DNA from: Rhodobacter sp.
Lineage (GTDB): Bacteria; Pseudomonadota; Alphaproteobacteria; Rhodobacterales; Rhodobacteraceae
Assembly (NCBI GenBank): GCA_013821825.1
Contig: PNJK01000039.1
Location: forward strand, 1 to 33,571
Length of the DNA: 33,571 nt
Direction: 5' to 3'
The position numbers and the translations under genes were made by a program. Shown here one piece after another: positions 8,439 through 16,122 of the stretch; position 1 is the first letter of the stretch, and each line of letters starts with the position of its first letter. The notes beneath the pieces are model-generated. The model was not told the DNA's origin. It did no database searches and saw nothing but the letters and a program-made list of their open reading frames with translations.

Positions 8439-9617
8439 ATGACGATGCCCTTGAACCCCGCCTTCGCCGCGACCGAGCCGCCCCCGGTGATGGAGGCGCG
8501 GCGCTGGCTGCTCGGGGTAACGTTCCCGGCGGACCGCCCGCTGATCAACGTCAGCCAGGCCGCGCCGGTGGAAAGTCCGCCGCTGGGCCTGCGACAGGCG
8601 CTGGCCGAGGCCGCCCTGAACGACCCGAACGCGCATCTTTACGGCCCCGTCCTCGGCCTGCCAGCCTTGCGCGAGGAGATCGCGACGCAATGGTCCGCGG
8701 CCTACGGAGGCAGCATTGATCCGCAGCAGGTGGCGATCACCCAGGGCTGCAACCAGGCCTTTACCGCCATCATGGCCACCCTCGCCGGGCCGGGGGACGA
8801 GGTGATGCTGCCGACGCCGTGGTACTTCAATCACAAGATGTGGCTCGACATGGCGTCGGTCACCGCCGTTCCGCTGGACACCGGTGCTACCCTGATCCCG
8901 TCGGTCGAAGTCGCGGCCGCCCTGATCACTCCGCGCACCAGGGCGATCGTGCTGGTCAGTCCGAACAATCCCGGCGGCGTGGAATACCCGGCGGAAACTC
9001 TTGCCTCCTTCCGTGATCTGGCCCGCGCGCAGGGGATTGCCCTGATCGTGGACGAGACCTACCGCGATTTCGACAGCCGCTCCGGCGCGCCGCATGATCT
9101 GTTCAGCGATCCGGACTGGGCGGAAACCTTCATCCATCTCTACAGCTTTTCCAAGGCTTACCGGCTGACGGGGCATCGGGTGGGCGCCATCGTCGCCTCC
9201 CGGGCACGGCTGGCCGAGGTCGAGAAGTTTCTTGACACCGTGGCGATCTGTCCGTCGCAACTGGGCCAGATCGGCGCGCTTTGGGGGATGCGGAACCTGA
9301 GCCAGTGGGTGGCGGGCGAACGCGACGAGATCCTGTCGCGCCGCCGTGCGATGGTTGACGGTTTCGCGACGCTGAAGGGCTGGAAGCTTCTGGGCTGCGG
9401 GGCCTACTTCGCCTATGTCGAACACCCGTTCGACATGGCGTCGGATGTTCTTTGCAAACGGTTGGTGGCCGAGGCATCGCTGCTGATGCTGCCCGGAACG
9501 ATGTTCCAGCCCGCAGGTTCGGCCGCTGGCAAGCGCCAGATCCGGATCGCTTTTGCCAATGTCGATGCCAGCGGCATCGCCGAGATGTTCCGCAGGCTTG
9601 CGGGCTTCGTGCCCTGA
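8439..9617 (+). CDS. Class I/II PLP-dependent aminotransferase
   Basis: A 392-residue fold-type I aminotransferase. Conserved elements are the YGPVLGLPALREE block (68-80), SPNNPGG (174-180), VDETYRDF (204-211; Asp205 and Tyr208 contact PLP), the Schiff-base lysine K239 in SFSKAYRLTGHRVG, the phosphate-binding R247 and a C-terminal IRIAFAN with the substrate-carboxylate arginine. The start ATG at 8439 lies 8 bases after GGAGG. The amino-acid substrate is not evident; aspartate- or aromatic-type specificity is possible. An 84-base gap separates it from gpt, and a hairpin follows it before the foldase gene. Confidence 0.9.
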   Translation: MTMPLNPAFAATEPPPVMEARRWLLGVTFPADRPLINVSQAAPVESPPLGLRQALAEAALNDPNAHLYGPVLGLPALREEIATQWSAAYGGSIDPQQVAITQGCNQAFTAIMATLAGPGDEVMLPTPWYFNHKMWLDMASVTAVPLDTGATLIPSVEVAAALITPRTRAIVLVSPNNPGGVEYPAETLASFRDLARAQGIALIVDETYRDFDSRSGAPHDLFSDPDWAETFIHLYSFSKAYRLTGHRVGAIVASRARLAEVEKFLDTVAICPSQLGQIGALWGMRNLSQWVAGERDEILSRRRAMVDGFATLKGWKLLGCGAYFAYVEHPFDMASDVLCKRLVAEASLLMLPGTMFQPAGSAAGKRQIRIAFANVDASGIAEMFRRLAGFVP

Positions 9618-9631
9618 TCACGGTGGAACCA

Positions 9632-9658
9632 GGGGCAGGATGATCTTGATCTTGCCCC
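9632..9658 (+). terminator. Hairpin after the aminotransferase gene
   Basis: GGGGCAGGAT (9632-9641) pairs with ATCTTGCCCC (9649-9658), a 10-bp stem with one G-U pair and a 7-base loop, located 15 bases after the stop. There is no T-run (a C-run follows), so it may be an RNA 3'-end stabiliser rather than a true intrinsic terminator. Confidence 0.4.
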
Positions 9659-9710
9659 CCCGACCCCTTCGCTCTATTCACCGTTGCCAGGAAAACCCAA
9701 AGGCAGACCC

Positions 9711-11582
9711 ATGGCAAAGACCCCGGACGACGAAGCGAAGCGCCCGAAAAGCAAGACCAAGGAAGCGGCTGTCTGGTTGCTGCTGTCCATGCTGATCCTG
9801 GGGCTTGGCGGCTTTGGCGTCACCAGCTTTACCGGTGGCGTGACCTCAATCGGCCGCGTCGGCGACATCGACATCTCGACCGACGACTATGCCCGCGCGT
9901 TCCAGACCCAGGTCAAGGCCTTCTCGGAGCAGATCGGCCAGCCGATTTCCTCGCAAGAGGCACTGGCCTTCGGGATGGACCGGCAAGTGCTGCAAGGTCT
10001 CGTGATCCGCGCCGCGTTGGACAACGAAGCCGCTCGGGTGGGCCTTTCGGTCGGCGATGAGGTCGTTGCATCGGAACTCATCACGATGGACGTGTTCAAG
10101 GGCGCCTCCGGCGGTTTTGACCGCGACACCTACCGCTTCCTTCTGGACCGCAGCAACCTGTCTGAGGCCGAGTTCGAGGAAAACCTGCGCCGCGACGTGA
10201 CGCGCGAACTGTTTGAGGGCGTGATTGCCGGTGGTTTCGCCGCACCTGCGACACTGACTGACACGCTTTACGCTTGGGTCGCCGAACGGCGCGGCTTTTC
10301 CATGCTGCGCCTTTCCGAGGCAGACCTGACTGCCCCGCTGGCCGATCCGACTGACGAAGAGCTGCAGGCCTTCCACACTGCCAACATCGCCACATTCACC
10401 CGCCCGGAAGCCAAGCGCATCACCTATGCCGCCCTTCTGCCCGAGGCTATTGCCAAGGATCAGCCAGTGGATGACGCCACGCTGAAGGGCATGTACGAAG
10501 ACAGGATCAGCGAGTTCGTCGTGCCCGAGCGTCGGTTGGTCGAACGTCTGGTCTACCCGGATCAGGCGGCAGCAGATGCGGCCAGGGCGCAGCTTGACGC
10601 CGGGGCCGGTTTCGAGAAGCTCGTCGCCGACCGGGGCCTTACGCTGGATGCCATCGACCTTGGCGATGTTGCCCGCGAGGATCTGGACGAGGCGGGCGAA
10701 GCCGTCTTCGGCCTGGACGAAGGCGGCGTCGCGGGTCCGCTGCCAACTGACCTTGGACCTGCGCTGTTCCGCGTCGTGGCAATCCTCGCCGCCGAGGAAA
10801 TCACCTTCGACGAAGCCCGCGAAACCCTGGCCATCGAAATCCAGACCGATGCCGCGCGACGGCTGATTGCTGACAAGTTCGAGACGGTGGACGATCTTCT
10901 GGCCGGTGGTGCCACGCTTGAAGACCTCGCCAAAGAGGCAGGTCTCAATCTGGCCTCGGTCGATTTCGTACCAGAAGTGCAGGGCGACTCGGTGATCGAA
11001 GGCTATCCCGCCTTCCGCACGGCTGCCGAAGCGGTGGCCGAGGGCGATTTCTCGGAAGCCATCATCCTGGAAGACGGCGGACTTGTTGCGTTGCGCCTGG
11101 ACGAGATTGTGCCCGCAGCCCCGATTCCGTTCGAAGAGGTCCGCGATTCCGTGGCCGAAGCCTGGCGCACCGACGCTCTTGCCAAGGCGCTGGCGAACCG
11201 CGCAGCCGAGATCAAGGCGGAAATCGAAGCCGGTGCCCCGATCGGCAGCTTCGGCATTGTCGATGTGACCCCTGAGACGGCCCGCGACGGGTTCATTGCC
11301 AACGCGCCGGACAGCCTCTTGTCGGATGTGTTCGGCATGGCGGAAGGCGATGTCCGCGTGATCGAGGCCGCCGGCTTCGTGGTCGTGGTCCGGCTGGACC
11401 GCGTCTTGCCCGCCACGACCGAAGGCACCGACGCCGAGGCAATGCGTGCGGCTTTGGCGGCCAAGGCGCAACAGGCAATCTCGGGCGATGCGTTCAACGC
11501 CTTCACTGCCGCTCTGACCGCCGAAGCCGGGATCAGCATCGATCAGGCCGCCATCAACGCCGTCCACGCGAGCCTGCCTTGA
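9711..11582 (+). CDS. PpiD-like peptidylprolyl isomerase / SurA-N domain foldase
   Basis: Membrane-anchored periplasmic folding factor of 623 residues. A cytoplasmic, Lys-rich N-terminus (1-17) is followed by one transmembrane segment (about 18-38, VWLLLSMLILGLGGFGV). Next comes the SurA-N/PpiD N-terminal region (VGDIDISTDDYARAFQTQVKAF onward, with LIRAAL-type helices). A parvulin-like central section follows (PERRLVERLVYPDQAAADAARAQLDAGAGFEKLVADRG, with the typical GVAGPLPTDLGPALFRV), then a C-terminal region with a second weak parvulin-like repeat. I chose the ATG at 9711 rather than an upstream TTG at 9684. The gene ends in a TTGA overlap with trpE; the foldase-trpE adjacency is one I recall from related genomes. 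Confidence 0.88.
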   Translation: MAKTPDDEAKRPKSKTKEAAVWLLLSMLILGLGGFGVTSFTGGVTSIGRVGDIDISTDDYARAFQTQVKAFSEQIGQPISSQEALAFGMDRQVLQGLVIRAALDNEAARVGLSVGDEVVASELITMDVFKGASGGFDRDTYRFLLDRSNLSEAEFEENLRRDVTRELFEGVIAGGFAAPATLTDTLYAWVAERRGFSMLRLSEADLTAPLADPTDEELQAFHTANIATFTRPEAKRITYAALLPEAIAKDQPVDDATLKGMYEDRISEFVVPERRLVERLVYPDQAAADAARAQLDAGAGFEKLVADRGLTLDAIDLGDVAREDLDEAGEAVFGLDEGGVAGPLPTDLGPALFRVVAILAAEEITFDEARETLAIEIQTDAARRLIADKFETVDDLLAGGATLEDLAKEAGLNLASVDFVPEVQGDSVIEGYPAFRTAAEAVAEGDFSEAIILEDGGLVALRLDEIVPAAPIPFEEVRDSVAEAWRTDALAKALANRAAEIKAEIEAGAPIGSFGIVDVTPETARDGFIANAPDSLLSDVFGMAEGDVRVIEAAGFVVVVRLDRVLPATTEGTDAEAMRAALAAKAQQAISGDAFNAFTAALTAEAGISIDQAAINAVHASLP

Positions 11583-13090
11583 CGCAGCTTGCGCCCGCTT
11601 TCGCCGAGTTCGAGGCCGCCTGGAACGAAGGCAAGAACCAGATCGTCTGGGCGCGGCTGGCGGCTGATCTGGATACGCCCGTCAGCCTGATGCTGAAACT
11701 GGGTGATGCCCGGGCGGAAACCTTCATGCTGGAATCCGTCACCGGCGGTGAAGTGCGCGGCCGTTATTCGGTCGTTGGCATGAAGCCCGACCTGATCTGG
11801 CAGTGCCACGGCACGCAAAGCCGGATCAACCGCGAGGCCCGCTTTGACCGCCAAGCCTTCTCCGACCTGCCGGGCCACCCGCTTGAAACCCTTCGCGCGC
11901 TGATCGCCGAATGCCGGATAGACATGCCAGAGGGTCTGCCAGCAGTGTCGGCCGGCCTCTTCGGCTATCTTGGCTATGACATGATCCGTCTGGTGGAACG
12001 TCTGCCGGACGTGAACCCGGACCCGATGGGCGTGCCGGATGCCGTCCTGATGCGCCCCTCGGTCATTGCGGTGCTGGACGGGGTGAAGGGGGATGTGACT
12101 GTCGTCGCCCCCGCGTGGAAAAACGCGGGCTTGTCGGCGCGAGCTGCCTATGCGCAAGCGGCGGAACGGGTGATGGACGCGCTGCGCGATCTTGACCGCG
12201 CCCCCTCTGCCGCGCGCGATCTGGGCGAAGTGGCACCGGTCGGTCCCGCACGGTCGAACTTCACCCATGCCGGCTACAAGGCTGCGGTCGAAAAGGCCAA
12301 GGACTACATCCGCGCAGGCGACATCTTCCAGGTCGTCCCCAGCCAGCGCTGGGCGCAACGCTTCGAACTGCCGCCCTTCGCGCTTTACCGGTCGCTGCGC
12401 CGCACCAACCCCTCGCCGTTCATGTTCTTCTTCAACTTCGGCGGCTTTCAGGTGGTCGGGGCCAGCCCGGAAATCCTTGTCCGTCTGCGCGACGGCGAAG
12501 TGACGGTCCGCCCCATTGCCGGCACCCGCAAGCGCGGCGCCACGCCCGAGGAAGACCGCGCCCTGGAGGCTGACCTCCTGGCCGACCCCAAGGAACGGGC
12601 CGAGCATCTGATGCTTCTCGACCTTGGCCGCAACGATGTGGGCCGCGTGGCGAAGGTCGGGACGGTGCATCCGACCGAGACCTTCATCATCGAACGCTAC
12701 AGCCATGTCATGCACATCGTGTCGAACGTGGTCGGAGAGATTGCCGAGGGTGAGGATGCGTTGTCCGCACTTCTGGCTGGTCTGCCCGCTGGCACGGTGT
12801 CAGGCGCGCCCAAGGTGCGGGCGATGGAAATCATCGACGAACTGGAACCCGAAAAGCGCGGCATCTATGGCGGCGGCGTCGGCTACTTTGCCGCCAACGG
12901 CGAGATGGATTTCTGCATTGCGCTGCGGACGGCCGTGCTGAAGGACGAGACGCTGTATATCCAGGCCGGGGGAGGGGTGGTCTACGACAGCGACCCCGAG
13001 GCGGAGTATCAGGAAACCGTCAACAAATCCAATGCCCTGCGCCGCGCGGCCGAAGATGCGGGCCTCTTCGCCCGGCGCGGCAACAGCTGA
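11579..13090 (+). CDS. trpE: Anthranilate synthase component I
   Basis: Chorismate-using enzyme of the first committed step of tryptophan synthesis, partner of a TrpG glutaminase. The 503-residue product has the N-terminal feedback region (LDTPVSLMLKLGD, LLESVTGG-like MLESVTGGEVRGRYS), then the chorismate-binding domain: IRAGDIFQVVPSQR, NPSPFMFFF, ASPEILVR, PIAGTRKRG, DLGRNDVGRV, GTVSGAPKVRAMEIIDELEP and GGGVGYF. Translation must start at the TTG at 11579, which overlaps the stop of the foldase gene; the next in-frame Met lies inside the conserved SLMLKL block. No trpG follows. Instead a convergent YibQ-like gene begins 44 bases downstream. Confidence 0.95.
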   Translation: MTQLAPAFAEFEAAWNEGKNQIVWARLAADLDTPVSLMLKLGDARAETFMLESVTGGEVRGRYSVVGMKPDLIWQCHGTQSRINREARFDRQAFSDLPGHPLETLRALIAECRIDMPEGLPAVSAGLFGYLGYDMIRLVERLPDVNPDPMGVPDAVLMRPSVIAVLDGVKGDVTVVAPAWKNAGLSARAAYAQAAERVMDALRDLDRAPSAARDLGEVAPVGPARSNFTHAGYKAAVEKAKDYIRAGDIFQVVPSQRWAQRFELPPFALYRSLRRTNPSPFMFFFNFGGFQVVGASPEILVRLRDGEVTVRPIAGTRKRGATPEEDRALEADLLADPKERAEHLMLLDLGRNDVGRVAKVGTVHPTETFIIERYSHVMHIVSNVVGEIAEGEDALSALLAGLPAGTVSGAPKVRAMEIIDELEPEKRGIYGGGVGYFAANGEMDFCIALRTAVLKDETLYIQAGGGVVYDSDPEAEYQETVNKSNALRRAAEDAGLFARRGNS

Positions 13091-13095
13091 CGCGA

Positions 13096-13124
13096 ACCGG
13101 CACGCGGCAAAAGCCCGCGCCGGT
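13096..13124. terminator. Hairpin between convergent trpE and yibQ-like genes
   Basis: ACCGGC (13096-13101) and GCGG (13104-13107) pair with CCGC (13115-13118) and GCCGGT (13119-13124), leaving a 2-base bulge and a 7-base loop. It sits between two convergent stop codons and has no T-run. An 11-bp tandem direct repeat CCGGTCAGTCG (13120-13130, 13131-13141) overlaps the yibQ-side stop. Confidence 0.4.
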
Positions 13125-13134
13125 CAGTCGCCGG

Positions 13135-14760
13135 TCAGTCGATCGTCAGCACCGCAGTCAACGGCGCAATCGCCACGGTCGCAGCCCGGCCTTCCACTGT
13201 CCATTCCAGCAGTGTGGCGACCGTACCCTCCGAGGCGGTTCCGGCCAGCGTCACGCGCCCGTCCTGACCCGCCTTGAACACGGCACGGTCCAGGATCCGG
13301 CGGATCGAGGCACCGTCATCCCCGGCCGAGACCAGATCCCGGAAAACCACAGCCGAGGCGATGTCTTCGCGTCTGGCTACCTGATCGGCGGCGTTCAACC
13401 CCTGATCCCAGGTCAGCAACCCCCGCCCCTGTGCACCGACGACCGGCACGACCATGCTTGCGAGCGGGCGGTTGTTCTGGAACAGCGCCTCTGACAGGTC
13501 CATCACGGCAACCGCCTCGGGCAGGCTCTGTGCCATCGACTCGAACGCGACCTCGAGGTCTGATGCCTGCGCGCCAGCCGGGAGGCCGGTGGCCAGCATC
13601 ACCACCTCTTTGCCGCCGGCACGGTAGATCGCGGCGCGTTCGGGCGTGGCAGGGTCCAGCGGGTCCAGCGCAAAGCTGACCGGGAAGGGCAGGGCGGCAA
13701 GGGTCTCGCGGTTGAGATCGGCCGTGCCGGGGTCGATCAGCACGATTGCCATAACCGGCTTTGCGTCCGGGTTCTCGAAAATCGCGGCAAACTGAGCGAT
13801 CGGACGGTCGTCGGCTGGCGCGGCTTCTGCTTCGGCTCCGGGAATCTCGGCGCCTTCCGCAGGGGCCGGGGCGTCACCGATCCGGGGCAAACGCCCGACG
13901 ATCACGCCTTCGGTCTTGTCGCCAAGGCCGGGGGCGGGCTTGAACGTCTGGCCATCTTCGGCCTCGGGCGTCACTGCGACTTCCGGCTCCGGGGTGGTCT
14001 CGGCTGCCTCAGGCTGGGGCACAGGCTCGGCCTCCGGCTCCGGGGCCGGCTGGACATCGGCAACCGGAGGCTCCGGTTCAGGTGCAGGCACTGGCTCCGG
14101 CACTGGCTCCGGCACTGGCTCTGGCACTGGCTCCGGCTCCGGGCTCGGTTCTGGTGCTGGCTCCGGGGTCGGCTCAGGTGCCTCGGCGGGTTGGGGTTCT
14201 GCGACTTCGGGCTTTGGCGCCGGGGGAGGGCTTTCCGTCGCGGCCCCGTCCAGCGCGGCAAGGACGGCATCGGCGTCCAGCTCGGGCAAGGGCGCCGGTG
14301 GGGTCGGCACGGACGGCAGCGGCACGTCTAGGGGCGGTGCGGGCGAGGTCACGCTGATCGGCGGGGCTTCTGGCTGTAGGGCGGGCTCAACTGCGGGTGT
14401 CGGTTTGGCAGCAGGGGCTTCGGGTTCAGGGGTCAACTCGACCGCGGCAGAGGCCTCGGGCGCGGGTCCGCCGTCTGCAGCCTCCGTCGCAGGTTCGGAC
14501 GGGGCCTCGGCAACCGTCTCAGGCTGGGGTTGTTCCGCGTCGTCGGGTTCGACCACGGGCTCAGTCACGGGCTCAGCAACGGGTTCGGCCTCGGGCGCAA
14601 CAGGTTCAACCGCTGCGGGTGCAGCTATTGGGTCCTGCTCTACCACCGGAGAATTTGCCGTGTCCAGGGTCCGCAAGGGGACCATGGCGGACCAAAGCAC
14701 CAGACCGCCCGTGACCAATACTCCGCCAGAGAGCATGCCTAAAAGGAACTTGCCGACCAC
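13135..14760 (-). CDS. Divergent polysaccharide deacetylase (YibQ/DUF610-like) with Pro/Glu-rich linker
   Basis: Predicted envelope protein of 541 residues. A hydrophobic N-terminal anchor (about 3-27) is followed by some 260 residues dominated by Pro, Glu, Ala and Val, with perfect PEPV repeats near 215-235. A folded C-terminal domain (about 315-541) starts with [14 protein letters not shown]. The block [33 protein letters not shown] resembles YibQ-type divergent deacetylases, in which the NodB zinc motifs are altered. Translation starts at a GTG (14758-14760) five bases after GGAGG. It is convergent with trpE. I recall a trpE(yibQ)trpGDC order in Rhodobacter sphaeroides, so the neighbourhood is conserved although trpGDC is not seen here. 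The linker could span the peptidoglycan layer. Confidence 0.85.
   Translation of the reverse strand: MVGKFLLGMLSGGVLVTGGLVLWSAMVPLRTLDTANSPVVEQDPIAAPAAVEPVAPEAEPVAEPVTEPVVEPDDAEQPQPETVAEAPSEPATEAADGGPAPEASAAVELTPEPEAPAAKPTPAVEPALQPEAPPISVTSPAPPLDVPLPSVPTPPAPLPELDADAVLAALDGAATESPPPAPKPEVAEPQPAEAPEPTPEPAPEPSPEPEPVPEPVPEPVPEPVPAPEPEPPVADVQPAPEPEAEPVPQPEAAETTPEPEVAVTPEAEDGQTFKPAPGLGDKTEGVIVGRLPRIGDAPAPAEGAEIPGAEAEAAPADDRPIAQFAAIFENPDAKPVMAIVLIDPGTADLNRETLAALPFPVSFALDPLDPATPERAAIYRAGGKEVVMLATGLPAGAQASDLEVAFESMAQSLPEAVAVMDLSEALFQNNRPLASMVVPVVGAQGRGLLTWDQGLNAADQVARREDIASAVVFRDLVSAGDDGASIRRILDRAVFKAGQDGRVTLAGTASEGTVATLLEWTVEGRAATVAIAPLTAVLTID
14087..14134 (-). repeat. Four tandem 12-bp repeats coding PEPV
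   Basis: Four direct copies of GGCACTGGCTCC (one with a C-to-T change in the last base) lie head to tail. On the coding (minus) strand each copy encodes Pro-Glu-Pro-Val in the linker of the YibQ-like protein. Since 12 is a multiple of 3, copy-number change would vary linker length without a frameshift. Confidence 0.9.
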
Positions 14761-15489
14761 CGCCGCCTCCGAGTTTGCGCCCTTTCCGGCTTGGCGGACC
14801 GGGGGGACACCCCAGAACCCCAGAACCGGCCTGGCAATCCTGGGCCCGGCGCTATTCTTCCAAGTCGCAGTACTATAGCGCGGGCCTCATGTGGCTGCAT
14901 CCCATTTTAACGGCTTCGTCAACAAGTTGCCGTTCCGTGGCCCGGTTGCAATGTGAAGGTTCCGCCGGCAGCGGCCATTCGCCAGGTAAGTTGACCCGAA
15001 TGGCGCGAGGAAAGGGGAGGCGTCGGGCCATGTGCCTTGACCGAACGCCTCACCGAACCCGTCGGCATGGCAAAGCGCTTGATCTGTCAGACGCAAACCT
15101 GCCTGGCCAATTGCGGGTCGTTCCCGGAGGGCGCAAACCCATCCGGTCCGCGCCCCCATACCCGTCCAGGATGCCCCCGCTTCTGGCAGCCCCGCATCAG
15201 CGTCGGCAGTTATTCGCCGAAAGCCGCCCCGGGGCAGTTTCCGCGACCCGGCATTTCGGTCTACCAATGATTGAATCCCGAAACGGTGCTGACTGTGGCG
15301 GATGACTATGGGGCGTTATCCGTGGTCGAGCCCAATTCAGCCACAGACTGAGCACGGAATTGCCGGATTCCCCACTCATCCTGAAAGCCGCGTCGAGATT
15401 TGGGCAAGAGGTATCGTGCAGCGATCCTCATTTCGCCCTTGCAGTTCACTGGTCCTCCGGCAGCGCCCCAGAATGAAAGAGGGACATCT
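14761..15489. other. 729-base gap without a convincing gene
   Basis: Open frames here (for example 14887-15267 on the minus strand) have no recognisable domain and no good ribosome-binding site. The stretch must hold the promoters of the yibQ-like gene (minus) and the lysozyme-like gene (plus). Two inverted repeats stand out. One is GGCCCG-G-CGCTAT (14843-14855) facing ATAGCGCGGGCC (14875-14886), with a TACTATAG-like -10 inside. The other is a nested pair at 15293-15346: CTGTGGC/GCCACAG outside CGGAT/ATCCG. I see no tRNA or known riboswitch. Confidence 0.6.
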
Positions 15490-16035
15490 ATGCAAACGCT
15501 TAACGCATTCCTTGTTGCCCTGCGGATGATGGAATCCGGCGGGGATTACCAGGCGGTGAATTCACTCAACTTCCTTGGCGCCTATCAGTTTGGCGAGGCG
15601 GCCCTGACCGACCTCGGCTATGTCCGCCTCGACAGTGATGCCTTGGACAACAACTACTCCGGCGGCTGGACGGGCAAGAATGGCATCGATTCGGCCAAGG
15701 AGTTCCTGGCCAGCAAGAAGGTGCAGGACAAGGCGGCAGAAGCCTGGGTCAAGCTGATGTGGCATTACATCGAATCCGAGAACATGGGGCGCTACGCCTA
15801 TTCGGAAGTGGGCGGCGTAGAGTTGACGCCAAGCGGGATGCTGGGTGCCACGCATCTGCTTGGGACCTATGCGCTGAAGGAGTTCATCCGGTCTGATGGA
15901 ACTGCCGACCTGCGCGATCCCTATGGAATGCCGCTGGTGAGCTATATCGACCGGCTGGCGGGTTACGACATACCCTTCGCACCAAAGCCGCGGCGGGTCG
16001 CTTCCGCAAGCGATGGGTCTGGCGACGACTCCTGA
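15490..16035 (+). CDS. Lysozyme/transglycosylase-like protein (stand-alone ESGG module)
   Basis: A 181-residue protein starting at the ATG at 15490 (GAGGGA upstream). The block RMMESGGDYQAVNSLNF then GAYQFGEAALTDLGY (12-43) looks like the catalytic-Glu region of lysozyme-fold peptidoglycan hydrolases (E15 in ESGG; GAYQF as the second conserved block). The whole first 140 residues, including GSWTGK-like GGWTGKNGIDS and SGMLGATHLLGTYALKEF, resemble a module I recall at the N-terminus of some RTX/hemolysin-type calcium-binding proteins. Here it stands alone, with no RTX repeats and no visible signal peptide, and with a Ser/Asp-rich tail. It is convergent with the glycan-synthase operon. Peptidoglycan cleavage is an inference from fold-level similarity. 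Confidence 0.7.
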   Translation: MQTLNAFLVALRMMESGGDYQAVNSLNFLGAYQFGEAALTDLGYVRLDSDALDNNYSGGWTGKNGIDSAKEFLASKKVQDKAAEAWVKLMWHYIESENMGRYAYSEVGGVELTPSGMLGATHLLGTYALKEFIRSDGTADLRDPYGMPLVSYIDRLAGYDIPFAPKPRRVASASDGSGDDS

Positions 16036-16122
16036 TCGCTCGATGGCTCCACTTCTGGACGCTCGATCAGCGCCAGGCGCGCTTTTGACAAAGGCGGGGC
16101 GGTCCAGAGCACGGGAACAGGT

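Noticed and set aside
7584-9425. Minus-strand 613-residue open frame
   Set aside because: Antisense to gpt and the aminotransferase, both with clear catalytic motifs.
9846-11567. Minus-strand 573-residue open frame
   Set aside because: Antisense to the foldase gene, which has a membrane anchor and SurA/parvulin-like pattern.
14087-14134. Possible CRISPR-like array
   Set aside because: The units are 12 bp, have no spacers and code for PEPV in frame; no cas genes are present.
13916-14878. Plus-strand frame rich in Gly and Ser (320 residues)
   Set aside because: It is the reverse reading of the Pro/Glu-rich linker of the YibQ-like gene; repeats force the pattern.
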